DNA of 45,306 nucleotides, taken from contig CADCPC010000039.1 in the NCBI GenBank assembly GCA_902803285.1, positions 1 to 45,306 on the forward strand, in the 5' to 3' direction. Each line of letters begins with the position of its first letter. Within the stretch, counting starts at the first letter, position 1. The DNA is from an uncultured Erysipelotrichaceae bacterium. Its GTDB lineage: Bacteria > Bacillota_I > Bacilli_A > RFN20 > CAG-826. The notes below the pieces were generated by a model. It was not told the DNA's origin. It saw nothing but the letters and a program-made list of their open reading frames with translations, and did no database searches. Positions 24,870 through 33,473 of the stretch are shown here, one piece after another. The translations under genes were made by a program, and so were the position numbers.

Positions 24870-26129
24870 ATGAAAAAATACACCTTTATTTCTTTGGGCT
24901 GCAAAGTTAATTCTTATGAGAGCAACGCTCTTGGAGATGAACTTAAAAAAAGAGGATACGTTTATAGCAATGACGATCCTGATGTTGCTTTTATTAATAC
25001 TTGCTCAGTCACAAGCACTGCCGATCAAAAAAGCAGACAACACATTCGCAAACTTATTAAAAAATATCCAAACGCTATAGTGGTGGTAATGGGATGCCAT
25101 TCTCAAGGCCATCATGAGTTTATTAAAAGTGAAATAAAACCAGCAATTATTGTTGGAACAAGTAATAGAAACAAAATCCCTGATTTAATTGAACAATATG
25201 AAAAAGATGGGGTTCCTGTGGATTTAACAGAACCAAATCCAAGATTTTTTAACTATGAAGAATTAGGGGTTACTAAATATTCAGAACAAGTCAGAGCCTA
25301 TCTAAAAATTGAAGATGGATGCGATAATTTCTGTAGTTATTGTTTAATTCCTTATATTAGAGGCAGAACAAGAAGTAGAAGCTTTGAAAGCTGTATTGAA
25401 GAAGCAACAGCCCTAGTAAACAACGGCTACAAAGAAATAGTGTTAACTGGTATTCATATCGGTGGTTATGGAAAAGACTTACAAGATATGAATTTTTCAA
25501 AGTTAACAAAAGCGATTTTAGATATCCCAAATCTACATCGACTAAGAATCTCTTCTATTGAAGAAAGTGAAATAGATGATGAATTAATAACTCTCATAAA
25601 TGAGAGAAGTAACTTAGCTAATCATTTTCATATTCCATTACAAAGCGGAAGTGACACAGTTCTTAAGAGAATGAATCGCAAATATAATAAAGAACAATTC
25701 TTGTCCAAACTAAAACTCATTAGAAAAGCATGCCCTGATGTTGCTTTGACTACTGATGTAATAGTGGGATTCCCAGGAGAGAGCGAAGAAGAATTTTTAG
25801 AGACAGTTGAATTCATTAAAGAATGTGATTTTAATATGCTCCACGTATTCCCTTATTCTCTTAGAGAAGGAACAGTGGCAGCAAAAATGAAAAACCAAAT
25901 CGACCCAAAAGTTAAAAGTGAAAGAGCGAGTACACTCATAGAATTATCTAAGCAATTGTGGGATAAATACTGCGATAAGTTTATTGGCCAAGAAGTTGAA
26001 GTGTTAATTGAACAATGGGATGAGAAAAACCTAGTAAATATTGGCCACACAAGCAATTATTTAGAAGTTAAAATACCAGGAGATAAAATTCCTGTAGGTA
26101 GTTTAATTAAAGTCATATATAAGAAGTAA
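24870..26129 (+). CDS. mtaB: tRNA t6A37 methylthiotransferase MtaB
   Basis: A 419-residue radical-SAM enzyme that adds a methylthio group to t6A37 of ANN-reading tRNAs. The N-terminal MTTase domain has SLGCKVNSYES (Cys11), NTCSVTS and MGCHSQG, which bind the auxiliary cluster. The radical-SAM cysteines are Cys151, Cys155 and Cys158 in the CDNFCSYC motif, followed by GRTRSR. A TRAM-like domain ends the protein. HIPLQSGSD and FPGESEEEF are family motifs. It is the last gene of the zinc-ribbon/rsmE/mtaB operon; no strong terminator follows. Confidence 0.95.
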   Translation: MKKYTFISLGCKVNSYESNALGDELKKRGYVYSNDDPDVAFINTCSVTSTADQKSRQHIRKLIKKYPNAIVVVMGCHSQGHHEFIKSEIKPAIIVGTSNRNKIPDLIEQYEKDGVPVDLTEPNPRFFNYEELGVTKYSEQVRAYLKIEDGCDNFCSYCLIPYIRGRTRSRSFESCIEEATALVNNGYKEIVLTGIHIGGYGKDLQDMNFSKLTKAILDIPNLHRLRISSIEESEIDDELITLINERSNLANHFHIPLQSGSDTVLKRMNRKYNKEQFLSKLKLIRKACPDVALTTDVIVGFPGESEEEFLETVEFIKECDFNMLHVFPYSLREGTVAAKMKNQIDPKVKSERASTLIELSKQLWDKYCDKFIGQEVEVLIEQWDEKNLVNIGHTSNYLEVKIPGDKIPVGSLIKVIYKK

Positions 26130-26177
26130 AAAATCTATTACAAATCAAAATATTTTATTTTGCTAAAAAATAGGCAA

Positions 26178-26224
26178 TTGATTAAAGAAAACCAATAATA
26201 GTATAATTTTACTAATTATTGGAG
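26178..26224 (+). promoter_or_regulatory. Promoter and palindromic operator of the aromatic amino acid operon
   Basis: TTGATT (26178-26183), an 18-nt spacer and TATAAT (26202-26207) form a good promoter. A near-perfect dyad covers the -10 box and runs to the ribosome binding site: CCAATAATAGTA (26192-26203) and TACTAATTATTGG (26210-26222), differing by one extra base and separated by 6 bases. The Shine-Dalgarno GGAG (26221-26224) is 7 nt before the ATG. The position suggests a repressor site for the operon. The leader is too short (about 20 nt) for a T-box or an attenuator. Confidence 0.6.
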
Positions 26225-26231
26225 CTTTATT

Positions 26232-27410
26232 ATGAGCAAAGGGACATTCGAGCATAATACTCAACCTTCTGTTATCAGAGAACTTTTTGAGTATGCGAAA
26301 AAGAGAAAACAAGAAATTGGAAACGAAAATGTTTTTGATTTTACAATCGGCAATCCAAACGTTCCTACTCCAAAAGAAGTAAATGAAGCTTTAATTGAAC
26401 TTATCAAAAACACTAACCCAATCAAACTTCATGGTTACACCGCTAATAGTGGAGACCCAAAAGTTAAAGAAGCAGTTGCTATACATATCAGCAAAACTTT
26501 TAACACTCATATTGATCCTGAACTAGTATATATCACTAGCGGAGCTTCCCCTGCCATCGTGTTTACCATTCATTCTTTAGTTTCTTGTAGTACTGATGAA
26601 GTCATTGTCTTTGCTCCTTATTTCCCGGAATATGGCCACTATGTCCACTACAAAGGCGGAAAACTTGTGGCGGTAAAACCAGGCAACAACTTCATTCCTG
26701 ATTTTAACGATTTCAAACATAAGATTAACGAAAACACTAAACTCGTAATTATCAATTCTCCAAATAACCCAAGTGGTGTGTTCTATGACGAAGAAGTTAT
26801 CCTTAAGATAACTGATATATTAAAAGAGAAAGAAAAAGAATATGGTCATCCAATTTATATTCTTTCTGATGAACCATATCGTGACTTACTATTTGCAAAT
26901 AAAAAATATCCTTTTATTACGAATTACTATAATGATTCTTTAGTAGCATATTCTTATAGCAAATCTCTCTCTTTAGCAGGAGAAAGAATTGGCTATTTAC
27001 TAGTCAATCCTAAAGCTCATGATTCCAAAGGCTTATATACTAAACTAATTAAGATAGGACATAACCTTGGTTATGTTTCCACATCATCTTTGTTCCAATA
27101 TCTATTACCAAAGGTAATGGATTTGAAAGTTGACATTGATTTTTATAAAGAAAATAGAGACATATTGTATAAGAATTTAACTGAGATAGGTTTTGATGTC
27201 TTTTATCCAGAAGGAGCGTTCTATATGTTTATGAAAGTTCCTAATGGCAACTCTAAGGAGTTCGTTGAGAAGGCTAAAAAATACGAAATAGTGGTTGTTC
27301 CTAGCGATCCATTTGGTGTTTCTGGATATGTCAGAATTGCCTACTGTGTTGATCGAGAAACAATCGTTAATTCTAAAGAAGCATTTGAAAAATTGTATAG
27401 AGGTGAATGA
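26232..27410 (+). CDS. Class I PLP-dependent aminotransferase, probably aromatic
   Basis: A 392-residue fold-type I aminotransferase. Key stretches are the N-terminal FDFTIGNPNVPTPKEV, the substrate/cofactor region INSPNNPSGVFYDEEV, LSDEPYRDL and SYSKSLSLAGERIGYL with the PLP Schiff-base Lys244. The C-terminal region has VRIAYCVD. As first gene of a chorismate and tyrosine operon it most likely transaminates 4-hydroxyphenylpyruvate to tyrosine; the family also includes aspartate and alanine aminotransferases, so the substrate is inferred from context. It starts just after the palindromic promoter and is followed 1 nt later by the chorismate mutase gene. Confidence 0.85.
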   Translation: MSKGTFEHNTQPSVIRELFEYAKKRKQEIGNENVFDFTIGNPNVPTPKEVNEALIELIKNTNPIKLHGYTANSGDPKVKEAVAIHISKTFNTHIDPELVYITSGASPAIVFTIHSLVSCSTDEVIVFAPYFPEYGHYVHYKGGKLVAVKPGNNFIPDFNDFKHKINENTKLVIINSPNNPSGVFYDEEVILKITDILKEKEKEYGHPIYILSDEPYRDLLFANKKYPFITNYYNDSLVAYSYSKSLSLAGERIGYLLVNPKAHDSKGLYTKLIKIGHNLGYVSTSSLFQYLLPKVMDLKVDIDFYKENRDILYKNLTEIGFDVFYPEGAFYMFMKVPNGNSKEFVEKAKKYEIVVVPSDPFGVSGYVRIAYCVDRETIVNSKEAFEKLYRGE

Positions 27411-27411
27411 T

Positions 27412-27669
27412 ATGAGCGATATCAAAGAACTAAGAAATAAAATTGATGAAATAGATAAAGCCATTGCGGAACTCTTTGAGAAAAGAATGCAGTTAGCAAA
27501 AGAGATTGGTGAATATAAAAAAACAAATAATTTACCAATTTTAGATAGCAAGCGTGAAGAAGAAGTAATAGCGAAAAATTTGAAATACATTAAAGATGAA
27601 TCTTTAAAAGCGTATTACGAAGAACTACTCAAAGAAATTATGAATCTCTCAAAGAGATATCAAAAATAA
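27412..27669 (+). CDS. Chorismate mutase, AroQ class
   Basis: An 85-residue all-helical chorismate mutase that makes prephenate. It starts at ATG 27412, one base after the aminotransferase stop; a longer frame reaching back into that gene is not needed. The signature is visible: ELRNKIDEIDKAIAELFEKR with the N-terminal Arg, then MQLAKEIGEYKKTNN and LPILDSKREEEVI, with further Lys/Glu at the active site. Free-standing AroQ domains of this size are common; here it is not fused to prephenate dehydratase or DAHP synthase. The aroB gene follows after 11 nt with an AAGGAG site. Confidence 0.9.
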   Translation: MSDIKELRNKIDEIDKAIAELFEKRMQLAKEIGEYKKTNNLPILDSKREEEVIAKNLKYIKDESLKAYYEELLKEIMNLSKRYQK

Positions 27670-27680
27670 GGAGAAAAGTT

Positions 27681-28694
27681 ATGATCTTAAAAATGGAATT
27701 AGGACCTTCATCATACGACATAGTCGTTGAAAGAGGATCATTAGGAAAATTAAAAACATATTTAGAACTCCAAAGAAAAGTTTTAGTTGTAACGGACGAT
27801 GGCATCCCTGAGAAATACGTTAAAAGTGTTCTCTCACAATGTAATGATGCGGTTTTGTTAACTTTCCCTCATGGAGATAAAAGCAAGAGCTTAACTAATT
27901 ATGAAAAGATTCTTTCTACTTTAGTAGATAATAGCTTCTCTCGTAGTGATGTTGTCATTGCTTTAGGCGGTGGAATGGTTAGTGACTTAGCAGGATTTGC
28001 CGCAAGTAGTTATATGAGAGGTATGGATTTTTATATCATTCCAACAACTCTATTATCACAAGTTGATGCTTCTATTGGCGGCAAAGTCGCAGTTAATTTT
28101 AAAGGTTATAAAAATTTAGTAGGTGCTTTCTATCAACCTAAGAAAGTAGTGATAGATTTAGACACTTTAAAAACACTTGATGAAAGACTCTTTAACGAAG
28201 GTTTAGCAGAAGCTATTAAAGTAGGCACCACTAATAGCTTATCATTATTTGAACTCATTGAAAAAAGCGAAAATATCCACGAAGATATTGATAAGATAGT
28301 GACCATGTCACTAATGATCAAAAAGAGCATCGTTGAAAAGGATGAAAAAGAAAGCTGGTTAAGGCAAACTCTTAACTATGGTCATACAGTGGGACACGCA
28401 ATTGAATCATTATCAGAAGGTAAACTATATCACGGAGAATGTGTTTCTATTGGAATGCTCTATTTAATTTCTGACGACTCTAGAGATAGGCTCAAAAAAG
28501 TTTTGGTTAAATATAATTTGCCAACTATAGATCAATTTGCTTCTGAAGAGTTAATCCAAGTTATCACTCATGATAAGAAAGCAAAAGATGAAACAGTAAC
28601 AGTTTGTTATGTTGAAGAAATAGGCAAAAACAAATTAAAGAGATTATCTGTCAGCGAACTTAAAAAGCTCATCGAGGAGTATAAAAAAATATGA
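27681..28694 (+). CDS. aroB: 3-dehydroquinate synthase
   Basis: A 337-residue NAD- and metal-dependent enzyme that closes DAHP into 3-dehydroquinate, the second shikimate step. Motifs: HGDKSKSLTNYEKI, VVIALGGGMVSDLAGFAASSYMRGM (NAD binding), IPTTLLSQVDASIGGKVAVN, AEAIKVG, and the metal ligands in LNYGHTVGHAIE and HGECVSIGM. Length is slightly short but all motifs are present. Its 3' end overlaps the aroC start (ATGA). Confidence 0.97.
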   Translation: MILKMELGPSSYDIVVERGSLGKLKTYLELQRKVLVVTDDGIPEKYVKSVLSQCNDAVLLTFPHGDKSKSLTNYEKILSTLVDNSFSRSDVVIALGGGMVSDLAGFAASSYMRGMDFYIIPTTLLSQVDASIGGKVAVNFKGYKNLVGAFYQPKKVVIDLDTLKTLDERLFNEGLAEAIKVGTTNSLSLFELIEKSENIHEDIDKIVTMSLMIKKSIVEKDEKESWLRQTLNYGHTVGHAIESLSEGKLYHGECVSIGMLYLISDDSRDRLKKVLVKYNLPTIDQFASEELIQVITHDKKAKDETVTVCYVEEIGKNKLKRLSVSELKKLIEEYKKI

Positions 28695-29770
28695 AAAACG
28701 TATTAGGCAGTAGTGTTACTCTCACTTTATTTGGAGAGTCACATCAAGAATATATTGGCGCAGTGTTAGACGGCTTATCAGCAGGTATCAAAGTTGATGA
28801 AGAATTTATCAAACATATGCTCGCTAAGAGAAGGCCATCATCTTTAACAGACACCGCTAGAAAAGAAGAAGATAATTTTAAAATTATCTCCGGTGTTTTT
28901 AATGGTTACACAACTGGCAGCCCTCTCACCATCATCATTCCTAATGAAAACGTTCGTAGTAGTGATTATGATGAAAAGGTTATTCGCCCAAGCCATGCTG
29001 ATTATGTGAGTGAAGTTAAATATCACGGCTTTGCTGATTATCGTGGGGGTGGCCATTTCTCTGGTAGATTAACTGCTCCAATTGTGGCACTAGGTGCAAT
29101 TTGTTTAAAAGCACTTAACGACAAAGGCATATTCATTGGCTCTCACATCTTAAAATGTGGAGCGGTTGAAGATGTTCATTTTGGTGATATTGAAAAAGAT
29201 GTCAAAGTATTAGATAACAAAGTTATTCCAGTTATCAGCAAGGTTGAAAGTGACATCGAAAAAGAAATCTTAAAAGCAAAAGAAAATCTCGACTCTATCG
29301 GTGGAGTGATTCAAGTTGGCATTAAGGGACTACCTGTTGGAGTCGGTTCTCCTTGGTTTTCTTCTTTAGAAGGCGTATTAGCCAACGCGATGTTTTCTAT
29401 CGGTGGAGTGAAAGGTATAGAATTTGGCAAAGGTTTTGACTTTGCTAAAGGATATGGTTCAGATAACAACGATGCCTTCGAAATTAAAGGAGGCAAAGTA
29501 GTTACTAAAACCAATAATAATGGCGGTATTAATGGCGGCATATCTAATGGCATGCCAATTATCTTTAATCTTGCTGTTAAGCCAACCCCTTCCATTGCTA
29601 AGGAACAAGACAGTGTTGATTTAGAAAAACAAGAAAACGTCAAAGTTTCTGTTAAAGGAAGACATGATCCTGCAATTATTAGAAGAATTAACGCAGTTAC
29701 AACTTGCTTAACCGCAATTGTGATTTGTGATGAATTAACCAAGAAATTTGGAGAAGATTATTTGAAATAA
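28691..29770 (+). CDS. aroC: Chorismate synthase
   Basis: A 359-residue FMN-dependent enzyme converting EPSP to chorismate. Diagnostic stretches: LTLFGESHQEYIGAVLDGLSAG at the N-terminus, RPSSLTDTARKEEDNF, GYTTGSPLTIIIPNENVRS, RPSHADY, YRGGGHFSGRLTAPIVALGAI, GSPWFSSLEG, NNNGGINGGISNGMPI and the C-terminal RHDPAIIRRI. Complete and of normal length. Overlaps aroB by 4 bp and is followed one base later by the aroE-aroK fusion. Confidence 0.98.
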   Translation: MKNVLGSSVTLTLFGESHQEYIGAVLDGLSAGIKVDEEFIKHMLAKRRPSSLTDTARKEEDNFKIISGVFNGYTTGSPLTIIIPNENVRSSDYDEKVIRPSHADYVSEVKYHGFADYRGGGHFSGRLTAPIVALGAICLKALNDKGIFIGSHILKCGAVEDVHFGDIEKDVKVLDNKVIPVISKVESDIEKEILKAKENLDSIGGVIQVGIKGLPVGVGSPWFSSLEGVLANAMFSIGGVKGIEFGKGFDFAKGYGSDNNDAFEIKGGKVVTKTNNNGGINGGISNGMPIIFNLAVKPTPSIAKEQDSVDLEKQENVKVSVKGRHDPAIIRRINAVTTCLTAIVICDELTKKFGEDYLK

Positions 29771-29771
29771 T

Positions 29772-31004
29772 ATGGAATACGGACTTATAGGGGAACACTT
29801 AGGACATAGCTTTTCCAAGCAAATCCACGAGGAGATTGCTGGATATAAGTATGAAATTAAAGAAATCGCTAAAGGTGATTTAGCTTCCTTTATGATGTCC
29901 AAAAACTTTAAAGCCATTAATGTGACCATTCCTTATAAAGAAGCAGTCATTCCGTTCTTAGATGAACTGAGTGAAGAAGCTAAGCTAGTGGGCGCAGTTA
30001 ACACTATTGTGAATAATAGTGGACATTTAATTGGTTACAATACTGACATGAAAGGTTTTATCGCTTTGCTAAAACATATGAACTTAGAAGTAGCTAATAA
30101 GAACATATTAGTACTTGGCCATGGTGGGGCTTCTAAAGCGGTAATTGCGGCTTTAAAAACATTAAAAGCCAAGAATATTCTTATTGCTTCAATCGATAAA
30201 GAAAAAGGCACCTTATCATATGAAGATATCTATGATAAACAAGAAGTGGAGATTATTGTTAATACAACTCCTGTAGGCATGTATCCAAATAACGATGCCT
30301 CACTAGTGGAGCTAAACAAGTTCGCCAATTTAGAAGCGTTTGTAGATGTTATCTATAATCCACTCAAGAGCAAAACCGTTATAGAGGCTCTTAAGTTAGG
30401 CAAAAAAGCTGAGGGTGGATTATATATGCTTGTCGCTCAAGCTCTATATGCGATAGAACACTTCTTAGATAAGAAGTTAGATGAATCAATTATAGACAAA
30501 GTCTATAATAATATATTAAAAAGCAAAAGAAATATCGTTTTGATAGGAATGCCAACATGCGGAAAAAGCACAATCGGTAAAATCATTGCTAAAGATTTAA
30601 ATGTTCCTTTTGTGGATACAGATGAAGAGATTATTAAAAGAATCAAAATGCCTATCAAAGATTATTTCACATTATTCGGAGAAGCTTCTTTTAGAAAAAT
30701 AGAAACCGATGTTATTAAGGGCTTATATAAACAAACTCCAACCATCATTTCTACTGGTGGGGGGATTATTAAAAACCAAATCAATATTGATCTATTGAAA
30801 CAAAATGGAATAGTGGTGTTTGTGGACCGCGATTTATCCCTATTAAAAGTTAGCGATTCTCGTCCATTATCTAGTTCAAAGAACACTTTAGAAATCTTAT
30901 ACAAAGAAAGACTACCTATCTACAAAGCTTGTAGTGATTTAGTGATTACAAATAACGGCGAGAAGTTTATAGATGCTGCACAGAAATTGGAGGAATTATT
31001 ATGA
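29772..31004 (+). CDS. aroE-aroK: Bifunctional shikimate dehydrogenase - shikimate kinase
   Basis: One uninterrupted 410-residue frame carries two shikimate enzymes. Residues 1 to about 250 are AroE: GLIGEHLGHSFSKQIHE, NVTIPYKEAVIPFLDEL with the catalytic Lys, GAVNTIV, GYNTDMKGF and the NADP-binding VLGHGGASKAV. Residues about 255-410 are AroK: Walker A GMPTCGKS (259-266), FVDTDEEIIKR, FGEASFRKIE, STGGGII and RPLSS. It would reduce dehydroshikimate and then phosphorylate shikimate, two consecutive steps. No stop or start codon pair is seen at the junction, and both halves keep their key residues. The gene ends overlapping aroQ by 4 bp. Confidence 0.95.
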   Translation: MEYGLIGEHLGHSFSKQIHEEIAGYKYEIKEIAKGDLASFMMSKNFKAINVTIPYKEAVIPFLDELSEEAKLVGAVNTIVNNSGHLIGYNTDMKGFIALLKHMNLEVANKNILVLGHGGASKAVIAALKTLKAKNILIASIDKEKGTLSYEDIYDKQEVEIIVNTTPVGMYPNNDASLVELNKFANLEAFVDVIYNPLKSKTVIEALKLGKKAEGGLYMLVAQALYAIEHFLDKKLDESIIDKVYNNILKSKRNIVLIGMPTCGKSTIGKIIAKDLNVPFVDTDEEIIKRIKMPIKDYFTLFGEASFRKIETDVIKGLYKQTPTIISTGGGIIKNQINIDLLKQNGIVVFVDRDLSLLKVSDSRPLSSSKNTLEILYKERLPIYKACSDLVITNNGEKFIDAAQKLEELL

Positions 31005-31426
31005 AGATATTAGTGGTTAATGGCCCAAACATTAATATGCTTGGAGTTAGAGAGCCTGAAGTATATGGCAATACTACTTATAAAGACTTAGTAAAACTCA
31101 TTAAAAAGCACTCCAAGGATGTTGGCGTGAAAGTCGATGTAAAACAGGATAATGTTGAAGGCAAATTAGTCTCAATTATTCAAAAAGCGTATAGGAAGTA
31201 CGACGGAATTGTTATTAATCCAGGTGCGTATACCCATACTTCGATTGCGATTTTAGACGCTCTTAAGAGTGTTAACATCCCAACAGTGGAAGTTCATATC
31301 TCTGATGTTTCTACTAGAGAAAACTTTAGACAAAAGAGTTATGTAGGGATGTATGCAGAAAAAACCATTATGGGTAAAGGAATAGATGGCTATATAGAAG
31401 CTATTGATTATTTAAGGAACAAATAA
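31001..31426 (+). CDS. aroQ: 3-dehydroquinate dehydratase, type II
   Basis: A 141-residue type II dehydroquinase that dehydrates 3-dehydroquinate by the trans route. The N-terminal VVNGPNINMLGVREPEVYG contains the catalytic Tyr; INPGAYTHTSIAILDAL and VEVHISDVSTRENFRQKSY contain the other active-site Asn, His and Arg residues. Length is standard (dodecameric family). The ATG overlaps the preceding stop and the stop overlaps the aroA ATG by one base. Confidence 0.97.
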   Translation: MKILVVNGPNINMLGVREPEVYGNTTYKDLVKLIKKHSKDVGVKVDVKQDNVEGKLVSIIQKAYRKYDGIVINPGAYTHTSIAILDALKSVNIPTVEVHISDVSTRENFRQKSYVGMYAEKTIMGKGIDGYIEAIDYLRNK

Positions 31427-32622
31427 TGATTGTTAGAATTGAGAAAAGTTCAGCCAGAGGAATAATTACTGCTCCTCCTTCAAAAAGCTATACACATCGA
31501 TATTTAATCGCTGCTGCATTAGCGGGAAACGTTACTATTAGTAATGTTGTCTTTTCTAATGACATTAACGCTACGATTAGATGTTTAGCTTCTTTAGGAT
31601 ATAAAGCCAATATCAACGAAGATAAAGTCAGCTTTATAAAAACCGATAACTTCTCTCCAATATTTGACTGTGGTGAAAGTGGATCAACTTTAAGATTTAT
31701 GATTCCAATTGTTATGTCTACTTATGAACACGCGACTTTTATTGGTAGTGAGAAACTCTTTTCTAGAGGCATCTCAGTTTATGAAGATATCTTCAAAGAG
31801 CAAGGAATAGATTATAAACTCAGTAAAGACTCGTTATCAGTAAATGGTAAACTCAAAAGTGGATACTTTAAGGTACAAGCTAATATCTCTTCTCAATTTA
31901 TTACTGGATTACTATTTGCTTCTACATTACTTGATGGTGATAGTTCTCTTGAATTAGTGGGAGAAGTCAGTAGCAAACCATACATCGATATTACCTTGGA
32001 TGTATTAAAGACATTTGGAATAATTATAGAAAATAATGAAAATGTTTACTTTGTAAAAGGTGGACAAACATATAAAGGTAAAGATATCGCAATTGAAGGT
32101 GATTATAGTAATTCAGCCTTCCTAGATGTCTTTAACTATCTAGGTGGCAGAGTAAAGGTTGAAGGCCTAAGAAGCGCTAGCAAACAAGGCGATAAAGTTT
32201 ATAAACAGCTTTTCTATTTCCTAAACAAAGGAAAGATGGAAATTGACTTAACAAATGCGATTGATTTAGGCCCAATACTATTTACCTTTGCCGCGATTAA
32301 ACATGGAGCGATATTTACAGGTATCGAAAGATTAAGAATTAAGGAAAGTGATAGAGTTAGTGATATGCTTTCTATTTTAAAGCTTTTTGGTGTTCGTTAT
32401 CTTTTAGAAGATAATAGGCTAGAAATCTTTGAAAGCGAACTGCATAGTTATGACAAGATTATTAGTCCTGCTAACGACCATCGTATTGTGATGTCTACAG
32501 CGGTCTTATTGACATTATTTGGTGGCAAGATTGCAAATGCAGAAGCAGTAAATAAGAGCTTCCCAGATTTCTTCTCCTATTTGAGAAGATTAGGAATAGG
32601 AGTTAGTTATGAGAATATCTAA
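31426..32622 (+). CDS. aroA: EPSP synthase (3-phosphoshikimate 1-carboxyvinyltransferase)
   Basis: A 398-residue enzyme joining PEP and shikimate 3-phosphate. PPSKSYTHRYLIAAALA is the N-terminal substrate loop (a Tyr replaces the more usual Ser/Asn after SKS), CGESGSTLRFMIPI is the central motif, and SSQFITGLLFA, EGDYSNSAFL, RLRIKESDR and NDHRIVMSTAV complete the family pattern. The GxSGSTLR form without an Ala-to-Gly switch cannot by itself settle class I or II. The 3' end overlaps tyrA by 14 bp. Confidence 0.96.
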   Translation: MIVRIEKSSARGIITAPPSKSYTHRYLIAAALAGNVTISNVVFSNDINATIRCLASLGYKANINEDKVSFIKTDNFSPIFDCGESGSTLRFMIPIVMSTYEHATFIGSEKLFSRGISVYEDIFKEQGIDYKLSKDSLSVNGKLKSGYFKVQANISSQFITGLLFASTLLDGDSSLELVGEVSSKPYIDITLDVLKTFGIIIENNENVYFVKGGQTYKGKDIAIEGDYSNSAFLDVFNYLGGRVKVEGLRSASKQGDKVYKQLFYFLNKGKMEIDLTNAIDLGPILFTFAAIKHGAIFTGIERLRIKESDRVSDMLSILKLFGVRYLLEDNRLEIFESELHSYDKIISPANDHRIVMSTAVLLTLFGGKIANAEAVNKSFPDFFSYLRRLGIGVSYENI

Positions 32623-33463
32623 AGAACACAAAATACTAATTGTTGGTTTAGGCCTTATTGGTGGCAGTTACGCTCAAGGGTTATCAAGAAAAGGCTATCA
32701 AGTAGGAGCAATTGATATTAGCCAATCATCTATCGATTTTGCACTGGCAAATAAATATATCAGTAGTGGACAAGCAGAAGTTAATAAAGACTATGTTTCT
32801 AATTTCGATGTTATTGTTTTTGCGTTATATCCATCAAAGATGATTGAGTGGATTGAGCAATATCAATCACTTATTAAAGAAAACGCTATATTAACGGATG
32901 TCAGTGGTGTTAAAGGGAGCAATGTCTATAAAATACAATCAATCTTGAGAAGTGATTTAGAGTTTATCGCTGCTCACCCAATGGCGGGTAGAGAAGTATA
33001 TGGAGTAGAAAACGCAAATGCAAATATCTTTAAAGGCGCCAACTATATTGTTGTTCCAACCAAAAACAATAGCGAAGAAGCAGTTGAACTATGCAAATCG
33101 ATTGGGGAAGAATTAGAATTCAAAAATATCTCCACTTTATCAGTAGAAGAACACGATGAGATGATTGGCTTTTTAAGCCAATTAACTCACTGTATTGCTG
33201 TGACATTAATGACCAGTAAAAAAAGTGAGCATCTCGCTGAATATACAGGTGATTCGTTTAGAGATTTAACAAGAATTGCAAAAATTAATGAAAATATGTG
33301 GTGCGAATTATTCTTATCTAATAAGGACGAACTCATCAAACAAATGGAGGCCTTTGAAAAAGAATTTGATAAATTAAAGACCGCTATCAAAGAAGATGAT
33401 GAGCAAACCATTAAAGAGATGATGGTGACTTCTACCCAAAGAAGAAAGATATTTGATAAATGA
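32609..33463 (+). CDS. tyrA: Prephenate dehydrogenase
   Basis: A 284-residue NAD(P)-dependent enzyme that oxidises and decarboxylates prephenate to 4-hydroxyphenylpyruvate, the committed step to tyrosine. Rossmann motif VGLGLIGGSYAQGLSRKGY at the N-terminus, LTDVSGVKG, AAHPMAGREVYGVENA and the helical C-terminal domain with LSQLTHCIA and GDSFRDLTRIAK. There is no ACT regulatory domain. The ATG lies inside the end of aroA (14-bp overlap), so expression is coupled. Confidence 0.95.
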   Translation: MRISKEHKILIVGLGLIGGSYAQGLSRKGYQVGAIDISQSSIDFALANKYISSGQAEVNKDYVSNFDVIVFALYPSKMIEWIEQYQSLIKENAILTDVSGVKGSNVYKIQSILRSDLEFIAAHPMAGREVYGVENANANIFKGANYIVVPTKNNSEEAVELCKSIGEELEFKNISTLSVEEHDEMIGFLSQLTHCIAVTLMTSKKSEHLAEYTGDSFRDLTRIAKINENMWCELFLSNKDELIKQMEAFEKEFDKLKTAIKEDDEQTIKEMMVTSTQRRKIFDK

Positions 33464-33473
33464 GGTAAGCGAT

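Noticed and set aside
26130-26231. T-box or attenuator leader for the aro operon
   Set aside because: Only about 20 nt lie between the promoter's expected start and the ATG; no specifier loop, T-box sequence or terminator fits.
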